Assembly (NCBI GenBank): GCA_003154135.1
Contig: PMCN01000275.1
Span: 155-17,181, forward strand
Source: Acidimicrobiaceae bacterium
Lineage (GTDB): Bacteria; Actinomycetota; Acidimicrobiia; Acidimicrobiales; Ilumatobacteraceae
DNA: 17,027 nucleotides
Reading direction: 5' to 3'
Below are positions 1 through 7,977 of this stretch, piece after piece. The translations under genes were made by a program, and so were the position numbers. How positions within the stretch are numbered: the first letter of the stretch is position 1; each line of letters starts with the position of its first letter. The notes beneath the pieces are model-generated. The model searched no databases and had not been told where the DNA came from. It worked only from the letters and a program-made list of their open reading frames with translations.

Positions 1-453
1 CTGGCGTTCTCGGTCGCGCCGGGCTGCCCGCCGCCGCCGAGCCTGCGCAACATCTTCAAGGAACTGCAGCGCGACCTGGGCCTGCCGCCGCCGGCCAGCG
101 GCAGCCTGGTGCCCTGGGCGCGCCAGGGCGTGCTGCTGCTCAACACCACGCTCACGGTGCGCGCCGGTCAGGCCAACTCGCACCAGGGCAAGGGCTGGGA
201 GCTGTTCACCGACGAGGTGCTCCGTGCGGTGAACGCCAAGCCGCATCCGGTGGTGTTCGTGCTGTGGGGCTCGTCGGCGCGACGCAAGAAGGCCCTCGTC
301 GACCTGTCGCGGCACACCGTCATCGAGTCGGCGCACCCGTCACCGCTGAGCGCCCACAACGGGTTCTTCGGTTCCCGGCCGTTCAGCCGCGCCAACGAGG
401 CGCTGCTGGCCGCCGGACTGGAACCGATCGACTGGGTCCTTCCCGCGGGCTGA
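1..453 (+). CDS. ung: Uracil-DNA glycosylase, family 1 (3' part, start outside window)
   Basis: Base-excision repair enzyme that removes uracil from DNA; cytoplasmic. The reading frame is open from base 1, so the window holds only the C-terminal 150 residues of a protein that is usually about 220-230 aa. Family 1 landmarks seen: the proline-rich segment PPPPSLRNI, the core stretch WARQGVLLLNTTLTVR followed by QANSHQGKGWE, a beta strand VVFVLWG, and the DNA-intercalation loop HPSPLS with its catalytic His at nt 334-336. The protein ends in the usual way, with GFFGSRPFSRAN then PIDW. The catalytic-Asp motif (GQDPYH type) must lie upstream of the window. The internal ATG at 109 is not the start, because conserved family sequence precedes it. 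The stop codon sits in the loop of a strong hairpin. Identification is firm. Confidence 0.96.
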   Translation: MAFSVAPGCPPPPSLRNIFKELQRDLGLPPPASGSLVPWARQGVLLLNTTLTVRAGQANSHQGKGWELFTDEVLRAVNAKPHPVVFVLWGSSARRKKALVDLSRHTVIESAHPSPLSAHNGFFGSRPFSRANEALLAAGLEPIDWVLPAG

Positions 454-468
454 GCCGCGGGAAGGACC
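435..468. terminator. Bidirectional hairpin terminator between ung and the ABC operon
   Basis: A perfect 14-bp inverted repeat: GGTCCTTCCCGCGG at 435-448 pairs with CCGCGGGAAGGACC at 455-468, leaving a 6-nt loop (449-454) that contains the ung stop codon. It lies between two convergent genes and starts 15 nt past the end of the substrate-binding-protein gene on the minus strand. Neither strand has a U-tract after it, which is common for high-GC actinobacterial terminators. It can act on both strands. Confidence 0.65.
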
Positions 469-482
469 GTCGGACGTGTGGC

Positions 483-2261
483 TCAGCCGGCCGGGCTGGG
501 GTACTGCTTGGGTTGCTCGCCGGGCGGCGGGGTGAGATAGATGTCGACCGCACCGTTGGGGTCGAACAGCTTGTCCTCGGTGGGCCACTGCCCGGGCAGG
601 TAGCGCTTGCCCCCGTCGACGTACTGGTACATGCCGGTGCCCTGCTTGCGGATCTCGTCGGGACCGGTCGCCACCGGGTCCCACCAGAACACGGTGGCGT
701 CGTCGACACCCTGGTAGTCGGGCACCCCACCCCAGTAGCCCTTGTCGCCGTAGCTCAGGTACGGCTGGCTGATGCCGGGCGTGGTGCCCGGCGCAGCGAA
801 CAGCGCCGCCTTGAAGTTCTGCGGCGTGAGGTCGGGGCCCAGGTACTGCAGGACCGCGAAGAACAGTGCCGGGTTGGGTGCGATGACACCGATGGTGTCC
901 TTGGCCGGTGGCTCCTTGCCGGTGAACCACTTGTAGACGGAGTATGCGCCGCTGGTCGTCGGGTCGCTGCGGGCGGAGAGCTGTGTGACGCCGAACGCAT
1001 GCTTCCACTGCTGCGGGTCGTAGGTGCGTGCGAACGCAGTCACGTCGACGAGCGTGCTCGCGGCCACGACCCACTCCGGGAAGTACTCCTGCGCAGTGGC
1101 TTCCTTGGTGAAGTCGCGTGGTGCCACCGGATCACCGCTGAAGACGATGGTGGTGACGCCCGCCGCCTTCATCTTCGTGATCACCTGCGATGCCGTCGCC
1201 TGGATGGTGGACGGATCGAGCTGGTACGCGACCGTGGCGGCGAGCGGTGCCCCCATCGCGGTCATCTTCGCCGAGAACTGGTTGGCGAGGTCTTTGGCGG
1301 CCCCGCTGCTCTCGAGGTAGAGCAGGCCGAACTTGCGCGGCGTGTTCTTCACGGCGTCGCCGCCGTGCACGGCGTTCTTGCCCAACAGCTGCTTCTGGAT
1401 GAACTCGATCACGTGCGTCTGCTTCTGCACGGCGCTGCCGTCGAGCCCCCACACGTACGGGTCGCGCTTGGTGTAGAAGTCGTCCGGCTGACCGGGCGTG
1501 CACCCGACGCACATCGTCTTGCGGGCGGCCAGCTCGTCGGCGAACGCGCTGGTGAGGGCCGGACCGCCGAACACGACGAACGGCTGGTACTTCTCGACGA
1601 TGGCCGCGGCGTCGGCGCGGGCCGCCACCTCGTCGGTGGCGATGCCGGTGCCCTCGTACGGGATGAGGTTCACCTTGCGGCCGTACAGCTCGTAGTAGGT
1701 CTCGTAGTAGCGCACGAGCTCTTTCATCGTGTCGGCCGCCTGCGCGTTGGTGTCGCTCACCTTGATCGCGTCGGTGATGTAGGCGATGATCGGATCGTTG
1801 GCCATGCCCTCGTAGAACACGATGTTGATCGTGTCGGCGGTGACGCCGGCGTAGGTGGCCCCACCGTTGTCACCCTTGAACGGCGCGTAGCACTCGGGCG
1901 CGAAGTAGTCGGGTACGGCGAGCCGACCCGTGGTGGTGTCGCAGCGCGTGCCCCAGTCGATCTGGTCGGCGACCCCTTGCGCCTTGGCCTGCGAGTAGCT
2001 GAGCGGGTAGGTGATCGGTTTCGCCGCGGCGGTGGTGGTGCTCCCGCCTTGCGTGCCGGGTGTCGTGGTGACGCCTCCCGGCGCAGCGGTGGTGCTGGTC
2101 GCGCCGGTGTCGGCCGGCTTGGTGGATGATCCGCTGTGACGAGTGGCGATCAACACACCGACGACGATGGCCAGCACGGCCACGACGCCGACGATCGGCC
2201 CCCACTTCTTGGCCGAGCGGTTTCCCCCGCCCGACGCACCGGATGCGCTGCCTGCCTGCAT
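483..2261 (-). CDS. ABC transporter substrate-binding protein, membrane-anchored (LivK/periplasmic-binding type I-like)
   Basis: Extracytoplasmic receptor of the importer encoded just upstream; 592 aa, larger than the usual LivK (about 370-430 aa). Seen: a short cytoplasmic N-terminus rich in Gly/Ser, one hydrophobic helix at about residues 20-40 (WGPIVGVVAVLAIVVGVLI), a Ser/Thr/Pro linker to about residue 80, then a long globular domain. There is no lipobox Cys, so tethering is by the transmembrane helix rather than a lipid. The strand-rich core (NLIPYEGTG, VVFGGPALTSA, VTTIVFSGDP) and operon position fit the type I periplasmic-binding fold used by Liv/HAAT systems. The ATG has a good ribosome site (AGGGGG, 7 nt before it). 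The upstream MFS-ATPase gene stops 4 nt before this start, so the genes are co-transcribed. The substrate cannot be read from sequence: amino acids, amides or other small polar molecules are all possible. Confidence 0.85.
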   Translation of the reverse strand: MQAGSASGASGGGNRSAKKWGPIVGVVAVLAIVVGVLIATRHSGSSTKPADTGATSTTAAPGGVTTTPGTQGGSTTTAAAKPITYPLSYSQAKAQGVADQIDWGTRCDTTTGRLAVPDYFAPECYAPFKGDNGGATYAGVTADTINIVFYEGMANDPIIAYITDAIKVSDTNAQAADTMKELVRYYETYYELYGRKVNLIPYEGTGIATDEVAARADAAAIVEKYQPFVVFGGPALTSAFADELAARKTMCVGCTPGQPDDFYTKRDPYVWGLDGSAVQKQTHVIEFIQKQLLGKNAVHGGDAVKNTPRKFGLLYLESSGAAKDLANQFSAKMTAMGAPLAATVAYQLDPSTIQATASQVITKMKAAGVTTIVFSGDPVAPRDFTKEATAQEYFPEWVVAASTLVDVTAFARTYDPQQWKHAFGVTQLSARSDPTTSGAYSVYKWFTGKEPPAKDTIGVIAPNPALFFAVLQYLGPDLTPQNFKAALFAAPGTTPGISQPYLSYGDKGYWGGVPDYQGVDDATVFWWDPVATGPDEIRKQGTGMYQYVDGGKRYLPGQWPTEDKLFDPNGAVDIYLTPPPGEQPKQYPSPAG

Positions 2262-2265
2262 GGCA

Positions 2266-5181
2266 CTACCCCCTCGTACCGCTGCGGCTCTGCGCAGCTG
2301 CGTTGTTCCCCAAGTAGCTCTCTATCACGTCTGGATGGAGCAGGACGTCGGAGGGTGCCCCTTCGGTGAGCACCGCGCCTTGGTCGAGCGCCACCAGGCG
2401 ATCGCTGATCGACGAGATGAGCGGGATGTCGTGCTCGATCACGAGCAAACTCGCCCCCATCTCGTCACGCAGGCGCACCAGTACGGGCGCCAGCGCTTCC
2501 ACCTCACGCTGCGCGATTCCGCTCGACGGCTCGTCGAGCAGCACCATCACCGGCCGGTGCGCAGCGATGCACGCGAGGTCGACGATGCGGCGTGTGCCTG
2601 TCGACAGTTCGCGCACGAACGAGTTGCGGTAGTCGCCGAGGTGCATCAGTTCGACGAGCTCGTCGACGCGCAGCGCCGTGCGCTCCTCGTCGTCGAACAC
2701 CACCGGCAGGCGCAGCGCCGCGGCGAGCGCGCTGCGGCTGTGCACCCAACGCTCGAGCGACACGGCCAACGTCTCGTTGACCGTCATGTCGGGGAACAGG
2801 CGTGCATCCTGGAAGCTGCGCCCCAGGCCGGCCCCGGCCCGCGCACTGGCCGACATCTGCCCGATGTCGCGGCCGCTCAGGATCACACGGCCTTCGTCGA
2901 GCGACACGAAACCGCTGATCAGATCGAAGATGGTGGTCTTGCCGGCACCGTTGGGGCCGATCATGCCGACGATCTCGTGCGGCCGCACGTCGAAGCTGGC
3001 GCCGTTGACGGCGCGGTTGCCACCGAACGCGCGGGCGATGTCGATCACCTGCAGCACCCGCTCGTCGACATCGGCGACCGGCACGTGGGCGGGGGCCGTG
3101 CCCGACTCCGCCGCGCCGGCCAGGAACACCGAGCGCAGCAGGTCGGTGCGGTCGAGCAGTTCGGCGGTCGGCCCGCTGAAGCGAATGGTGCCGCGCTCCA
3201 TGAAGTAGGCGCGCTCGGCGATGGAGAGCGCCACGTTGACGCTCTGCTCGACGAGCACGACCGCGGTGCCCTCCTGCGCCACTCGCTGCACGAGCGGCAG
3301 CAGTTGGCCGACGATGACCGGAGCGAGGCCCAGTGACAGCTCGTCGATGAGCAGCACGCGCGGCTTGGCCACGAACGCCATGCCGAGGGCGAGCATCTGC
3401 TGCTGGCCGCCGCTGAGATCGGCCGCCGGCCGGTGCAGCCGGTCGCGCAGGACTGGGAACAACGCGAGCACTTCCTCGACGTCGCGGGCACGCCCGGCGT
3501 GGTCGGCGCGGCGGGTCCAGCCCGCGAGCTGCAGGTTCTCGGCCACCGTGAGGCCGCCGAACACCCCTTGGCCGCCCGGCATCTGGCTGATGCCCATGGA
3601 GGCGATCTCGTTGGGCGGCGCGTGCGTGATGTCGCGACCGTCGAGCACCACCGCACCACGGTCGGCCTCGACGACACCGCTGATCGATTTGAGCAGCGTG
3701 CTCTTGCCCGCGCCGTTGGTGCCGAGGAGCGCGACGATCTCGCCCTCCTTCACGTCGATGCTCACACCGAACAGCACCTGGCGGCCGGCGTATCCGGCGT
3801 CGAGGTTGCGCACCAGCAGCAGGTCGGCTTCGCCGCGGCGGCGTTGGTAGAGGGCCTCGCTGCGCGCCGCCGAGGCCTGCCACACCTGCGCGATGTCGGC
3901 GTCGATCGTGGACGACGCGGTGCCCAGGATGAGGCTGCCGATGACGAACAGCGGCACCAGGGTGAGCATGCCCCAGCGGATGCCAACGTGGCCGCTGATC
4001 CAGCCGATGATGGGCAGGATGAGCAGACCCGGGATCACCCACAGCGAGGCGACGCTGAAGCCGGTGGCTCGCGCCCTGGCCGGGATGGCCAACGAGAGCG
4101 CGACGAGGATGCCCGGCCCGAGCACCGCCAGCGACGCGGAGATGAGGCAGTTGAACGCCACCGCGATGACGATGTTGGGCGACAGCGCGAACCCGACCGA
4201 CACGAGACCCGTGACGATGGCAACGCGCGACAGGAAGCGGATGAGGCCCGCCATGTCGCCCATGAAGCGCTTGGTGACGATGCGCGTGCCGATCACCAGA
4301 CCAACCAGCTGCAGCGGCTCGGCGATGGCCGCAGCGACACCACGAGCGCGCTCGTCGAGATGGAACTGCTGCTCGTAGAGCAACGAGGCGAGCACGACGA
4401 AGCCGATGAGTGCGGTGGCCAGGAACGGCAGGCTCCACCACAGGCGCTGCAGCGTGCGGATCTTTTGCACCGTGCGCCAGCTCTCGGCGAAGGATGGCAC
4501 GACCTCCTCGGTGTTGGCCACTTCATCGCTTGCGCCCATGGCCTCGCGCTCCCACTTGCCGCGGACCGGCTCGCGCAGGCGGAGTGCGAGCACGGCGAAG
4601 ATGACCGTGGGCACGACGAAGACGAGGAACGGCGTGCGCCATCCGAAGTAGTGCGCCAGCAGACCGGCGCTCAGCGGACCGACGAACGAGCCCACTGCGT
4701 TGGCCGCGCGGTGAGTGCTGAACACCTTGCTGCGGCTCTCGATCGGGTAGTAGTCGGCGAGCAACGAGTTGTGCGTGGGGTCGATGACCGCCTTGCCGAG
4801 GCTGGAACCGCTGCGCGCGACGGTGAGCAGCACCACGCCGGTGGCGAGACCGGTCATGCCGCTGAACGCAGCCCACACGAGCGCACCGATGATGGCCAGC
4901 GGCACGCGCTTGGACCTATCGGCGTACTGCGCGATGGGCACCTGCAACGCGAGCGCCACGATCGACGAGAGCGCGACGAGGCCGAGCACCTTGGTGTTGT
5001 CGAGGTGGAACTCGTCGCGGATGTTGGGCAGCAGGATGCCGAACGCCGTGCGGTCGAGCTCGTCGACCGCGTTGAGCCCGAACAGCACGATGAGCGGGAA
5101 CGCGGCCTGACCACCACACACACCCTCGAGCCAGGTGAGCGGGTGGGCCGCCTGCGCCAGGAAGCGACGGACGATGTTCAT
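2266..5181 (-). CDS. Three-part fusion: MFS transporter + LivF-like ATPase + LivG-like ATPase
   Basis: 971 aa. Residues about 1-425 are a complete 12-helix major facilitator domain, with the loop 2-3 motif AQYADRSKR at about 85-92. After a linker comes ATPase 1 (about 455-690): Walker A GTNGAGKST 487-495, signature LSGGQ 589-593, Walker B with D613/E614, and Gln646 in place of the switch His, as is usual in LivF. ATPase 2 (about 707-960): Walker A GPNGAGKTT 742-750, Q-loop Q791, an altered signature LSTGT 859-863, Walker B D883/E884 and switch H917; this resembles LivG. The start overlaps the end of the permease gene as ATGA. The domains are continuous in one frame with no stop, so this is a real fusion on the sequence given. 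The ATPases should power the adjacent LivHM permease from the cytoplasmic face. The role of the MFS part is unknown: it may be a second transporter, a membrane scaffold, or a coupled exporter. Confidence 0.9.
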   Translation of the reverse strand: MNIVRRFLAQAAHPLTWLEGVCGGQAAFPLIVLFGLNAVDELDRTAFGILLPNIRDEFHLDNTKVLGLVALSSIVALALQVPIAQYADRSKRVPLAIIGALVWAAFSGMTGLATGVVLLTVARSGSSLGKAVIDPTHNSLLADYYPIESRSKVFSTHRAANAVGSFVGPLSAGLLAHYFGWRTPFLVFVVPTVIFAVLALRLREPVRGKWEREAMGASDEVANTEEVVPSFAESWRTVQKIRTLQRLWWSLPFLATALIGFVVLASLLYEQQFHLDERARGVAAAIAEPLQLVGLVIGTRIVTKRFMGDMAGLIRFLSRVAIVTGLVSVGFALSPNIVIAVAFNCLISASLAVLGPGILVALSLAIPARARATGFSVASLWVIPGLLILPIIGWISGHVGIRWGMLTLVPLFVIGSLILGTASSTIDADIAQVWQASAARSEALYQRRRGEADLLLVRNLDAGYAGRQVLFGVSIDVKEGEIVALLGTNGAGKSTLLKSISGVVEADRGAVVLDGRDITHAPPNEIASMGISQMPGGQGVFGGLTVAENLQLAGWTRRADHAGRARDVEEVLALFPVLRDRLHRPAADLSGGQQQMLALGMAFVAKPRVLLIDELSLGLAPVIVGQLLPLVQRVAQEGTAVVLVEQSVNVALSIAERAYFMERGTIRFSGPTAELLDRTDLLRSVFLAGAAESGTAPAHVPVADVDERVLQVIDIARAFGGNRAVNGASFDVRPHEIVGMIGPNGAGKTTIFDLISGFVSLDEGRVILSGRDIGQMSASARAGAGLGRSFQDARLFPDMTVNETLAVSLERWVHSRSALAAALRLPVVFDDEERTALRVDELVELMHLGDYRNSFVRELSTGTRRIVDLACIAAHRPVMVLLDEPSSGIAQREVEALAPVLVRLRDEMGASLLVIEHDIPLISSISDRLVALDQGAVLTEGAPSDVLLHPDVIESYLGNNAAAQSRSGTRG
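2269..2274 (-). promoter_or_regulatory. Ribosome binding site of the substrate-binding-protein gene
   Basis: AGGGGG on the minus strand, 7 nt before the ATG at 2261. The stop codon of the preceding gene lies between this site and the start, so ribosomes ending the ATPase gene sit over the site. This supports translational coupling and the chosen start. Confidence 0.6.
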
Positions 5182-7289
5182 GCCGCGTCGCCCACCGGCG
5201 CGTCGGCCTTCGCGTCGACCGGGGCCAGCACGAGCGGCTCGTCGACCCGGCGACCGGTGAGCAGGCGCACACCGACGTCGCGCAACTTCACCCACAGGCT
5301 GCCGAGACCGCCGGGCAGCACGAGCAGCACGAGCAGCACGCCGAAACCGGTGGACAGCAGCTGCCACGCCTGATCGTGGATGAACCAGCGTGTGCCGCGC
5401 AGGTACGCCGCACCGAGGAAGGCGCCGCCGAGCGAACCAAGTCCGCCGATGACGGCGCTGGTGAACACGCTGAAGCTCTCCCCGGTCGAGTAGCTCGACA
5501 CCGAGAACGCCTGGTTGAGGTGCGCGTAGAGCGCCCCACCCACGCCGGCCACTGCGCCGGAGATGACGAACGCGGTGAGCTTGGCCCGCACCACCCCCAC
5601 CGAGAAGCTCTGCGCCGCGCGCTCGTTCTCGCGGATGGCGACGATGACGCGCCCCGTGCGCGAGCGGCGGATGCCGCGCAGCGCGAGGTACACCAACGCG
5701 AGCACCGCCACCGCGTAGAAGTAGTACCTCGTCGGCGAGTCGACCGACACACGACCGAACAGCGGCGGCCGCGAGAAGCGCTCCTCCGCCTTGGGGAACC
5801 AGTGGAAGAAGCGGTCGCTCAGCAACCAGTACTCCGCGGCCAATGACAGGGCGAACGTGGTGACCGCCAGGTAGAGACCGCGGAGTCGGAGCGCGGGCAC
5901 GCCCACCAGGAAGGCCGCCGCAGCCCCTGCAGCACCGCCGACGAGGAGCGCGATGGTGAGGTCGACGTGCCAACGCGAGGTGACGGTGGCGCTCACCGCA
6001 GCCCCGATGCCGACGAGAGCCATCTGCCCGAACGAGATCTGCCCTGCCCACCCGGTGAGCACCACGAGCGAGAGCCCGATGATGGTGAAGCACACCAGCG
6101 CCGTGGCCTTGATGACGTTGTCGACCTCGAAGAGCGTGGGCACCAGCAGCACCCCGGCCACGCCGAACGCGAGCAACGTCCACTTGGCGGTGGGCACCCA
6201 CCCCGCGTGCGCCAGATGGGGCGGCAGCGGCCGCACCTCCTCGGCCCCACGCCAACTGCTCGTCGCGTCGTTGTCGCGACGCAGGCTGCTCGAGCGCTGC
6301 GCCATCAGCGCGACGAACATCGCCGCGCCCATGATGGGATAGGCGAGGTACGGCGACTGCGAGTTCCAGTCGACCCCGGCCTCGAGCAGGCTCAACGCCA
6401 CGGCCGCGGCAGCGATGGTGGGCAGGCGCTCGAGCCGACCGATGACCAGCGCCGCCAACGCCACGAGCAGCGCGGGGAGGCCGGCGGCATAGCCGAGCGG
6501 CACGCCGCTGATGCCCGAGCGCAGGAACAGCGCGAGGTAGGCGAGCATGGCGGCGATGGCCCACACCACCGTGTTGAGCCGGGCGACGGGAATGCCCAGC
6601 ATCGCGGCGCGGTCGCTGCGCTCGGCGCTCGCCCGGATGGCCACACCGAGGCGGCTGCGGTTCAGGAACCAGGCCACGAACACGATGGAGAGCGGGGCGA
6701 GCACCATCGCGATGAGATGGTTCGCGTTGAGGATGTAGCTGCCCGGCTGGGCACGCCAGAAGTGGAGCTGCCACGTGGGCGTGAACTTCCAGTGGAAGGG
6801 CGGTGGGAGCCGTTCGCTGGCCAGGTTCTTGCCCCACCAGCGCGGGATGAGGATGCCGAGCACGACGAGCAGCTGGCTGATGCCCAGGGTCGCCACGGTG
6901 ACCACCATGCGCGGAGCGTTGCGGAACCGACGCACCAACGCCAGCTCGACGGTGGCGCCGAGCACCAGCGCCAGCACAAGTCCGACGGAGAGGCCGAGGA
7001 AGTAGGGCCATCCCCAGAAGAGGATGAACGATGCAGAGAAGCCGGCGGGCACGGTGCCCAGGTCGGCCTGCGCGAAGTTGACCACGCGGTTGGCCCGGTA
7101 GATGAGCGCCAGGCCGATGGCCAGCATCGCAGCGAGCAGACCCTTCACCAAGCTCTCCACCCACACGCCGAACGGCATGCCGAAGTGCACCAGTTGCAGC
7201 ATCAGCAACGCTGCAACCGTGGCCCACGCGACAGCGGCAGTGAAGTCGATGCGTGAAGCCCCCCAGCGACGCACGAGCGCACCGTACAT
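5178..7289 (-). CDS. ABC transporter permease, LivH-LivM fusion
   Basis: Membrane channel of a branched-chain-amino-acid-family importer; 703 aa, equal to LivH (about 300 aa) plus LivM (about 330 aa) end to end. The LivH half (about 1-335) has the typical AIGLALIYRANRVVNFAQ near 57-74 and its ATPase-contact loop RSRLGVAIRASAERSDRAAM at 211-230. The LivM half (about 365-675) has LTGWAGQISFGQMAL at about 411-425 and the second contact loop RTGRVIVAIRENERAA at 544-559. A polar linker of about 35 residues joins the halves. I chose the ATG at 7289 because it directly precedes the first helical segment. An in-frame ATG at 7382 would overlap the divergent lipoprotein start and adds a Cys-rich stretch with no family match. 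The TGA stop overlaps the next gene's ATG (ATGA), implying coupled translation. Confidence 0.9.
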   Translation of the reverse strand: MYGALVRRWGASRIDFTAAVAWATVAALLMLQLVHFGMPFGVWVESLVKGLLAAMLAIGLALIYRANRVVNFAQADLGTVPAGFSASFILFWGWPYFLGLSVGLVLALVLGATVELALVRRFRNAPRMVVTVATLGISQLLVVLGILIPRWWGKNLASERLPPPFHWKFTPTWQLHFWRAQPGSYILNANHLIAMVLAPLSIVFVAWFLNRSRLGVAIRASAERSDRAAMLGIPVARLNTVVWAIAAMLAYLALFLRSGISGVPLGYAAGLPALLVALAALVIGRLERLPTIAAAAVALSLLEAGVDWNSQSPYLAYPIMGAAMFVALMAQRSSSLRRDNDATSSWRGAEEVRPLPPHLAHAGWVPTAKWTLLAFGVAGVLLVPTLFEVDNVIKATALVCFTIIGLSLVVLTGWAGQISFGQMALVGIGAAVSATVTSRWHVDLTIALLVGGAAGAAAAFLVGVPALRLRGLYLAVTTFALSLAAEYWLLSDRFFHWFPKAEERFSRPPLFGRVSVDSPTRYYFYAVAVLALVYLALRGIRRSRTGRVIVAIRENERAAQSFSVGVVRAKLTAFVISGAVAGVGGALYAHLNQAFSVSSYSTGESFSVFTSAVIGGLGSLGGAFLGAAYLRGTRWFIHDQAWQLLSTGFGVLLVLLVLPGGLGSLWVKLRDVGVRLLTGRRVDEPLVLAPVDAKADAPVGDAA

Positions 7290-7380
7290 GGTCGGCCCCG
7301 TCGGAGCCGTCACCGAGCCGCAGCGGACGCAGCTCGACACGACTTGTCTCGCGGCGCTGCAGTCGGCAGGCTGGTGGCAC

Positions 7381-7950
7381 ATGCGTACCTCCCCTGTCGC
7401 TCGCCGTTCCCTCCTCAGCTGCCTCGCCGCCGCCGCGCTCGTCGCGCTCCTCGCCGCCTGCACCAGCGGCGCGAACCGAGCCGGGCCAACCTCCACCGCG
7501 TCGCCGACGGGCGCCACCTCGGCCACCGGTACCGGTTCCAGCGCCGTGCCCACGTCGGGCGCACCCACCAGCAGCACCAGCTCGACCAGCACGCTGCCGC
7601 CCACCACCACGACCACCATCGTCACGTCACCGGGCATCGTGATGGTGGCGAACGCGTCGAGCATCAACGGCTCGGCCGGACGCCTCGCCGACCAGTTGGC
7701 CGCGAAGGGGTTCACGATGCGCAAGTCGACCAACGCGGCCGGCATCGACGAGCGGCTCGACGCGAGCAAGATCTACGTGATCGCCGGCAGCGAGGGCGTC
7801 GCGCAGTCGATCAGCCAGCTGATGGGTGGCATTCCCGTGCTGCGCATGCCCACACCGGCCTGGATCACCGGCGGCACGGCGGGGCTCGGCGACGTCACCG
7901 TGCTCGTGATGCTCGGCAACGACCGGGCCGCGCAGCCGCTCGTCGCATGA
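7381..7950 (+). CDS. Lipoprotein with LytR_C-like domain
   Basis: 189 aa, predicted to be exported and lipid-anchored outside the membrane. The signal peptide has two Arg (R8, R9), a hydrophobic stretch, and the lipobox LAAC with Cys27. A low-complexity Ser/Thr/Pro/Gly spacer (about 28-80) follows. Residues about 86-180 fit the LytR C-terminal domain (LytR_C): VMVANASSINGSAGRLAD, then a GFT strand, IYVIAGSEGVAQSI, and VTVLVMLGND near the end. This domain normally follows a LytR-CpsA-Psr catalytic domain, or stands alone in actinobacterial lipoproteins, as here. Its molecular function is not established; a role in the cell envelope is inferred. It is divergent from the transporter operon (91-bp gap) and lies 27 nt before the YihY-family gene. 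The start codon ATG 7381 gives a proper signal peptide. Confidence 0.8.
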   Translation: MRTSPVARRSLLSCLAAAALVALLAACTSGANRAGPTSTASPTGATSATGTGSSAVPTSGAPTSSTSSTSTLPPTTTTTIVTSPGIVMVANASSINGSAGRLADQLAAKGFTMRKSTNAAGIDERLDASKIYVIAGSEGVAQSISQLMGGIPVLRMPTPAWITGGTAGLGDVTVLVMLGNDRAAQPLVA

Positions 7951-7964
7951 CCCGACAGATCCCT

Positions 7965-7970
7965 TAGTCT
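7965..7970 (+). promoter_or_regulatory. Leaderless -10 element for the YihY-family gene
   Basis: TAGTCT fits the actinobacterial -10 consensus TANNNT and ends 7 nt before the ATG at 7978, the spacing expected if transcription starts at the A of the start codon. No Shine-Dalgarno sequence is present before this ATG. The gene may therefore have its own promoter besides any read-through from the lipoprotein gene. Confidence 0.5.
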
Positions 7971-7977
7971 CCGCGAC

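Noticed and set aside
264..2129. A 621-residue open frame on the plus strand opposite the substrate-binding-protein gene.
   Set aside because: Its composition (Arg, Gly, Val, His) is that of antisense translation of a GC-rich gene, and the minus strand has a recognisable protein with a helix, linker and ribosome site.
3433..5373. A 646-residue plus-strand frame over the MFS and ATPase region.
   Set aside because: It is low-complexity, rich in Asp/Arg/Glu/His/Gln, and is the complement of membrane-helix codons; it is a shadow.
7336..7348. A GACA-N5-TGTC inverted repeat in the divergent gap between the permease and lipoprotein genes.
   Set aside because: The arms are only 4 bp, which is easily chance in 91 bp; it is not listed as an operator.
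5182..7380. An open frame continuing upstream of the MFS-ATPase start, giving a 1704-residue protein.
   Set aside because: The added 733 residues are the out-of-frame shadow of the LivHM permease gene: Arg/Ala/His-rich, with no membrane segments. The ATG at 5181 with the ATGA overlap is the real start.
7480..7620. A possible DNA repeat in the Ser/Thr/Pro coding segment of the lipoprotein.
   Set aside because: It is a low-complexity protein spacer typical of lipoproteins, with no regular DNA period.
7290..7769. An N-terminal extension of the LivHM permease up to 7382 or 7769.
   Set aside because: It would run antisense through the lipoprotein signal peptide and spacer; the added residues match nothing in LivH.
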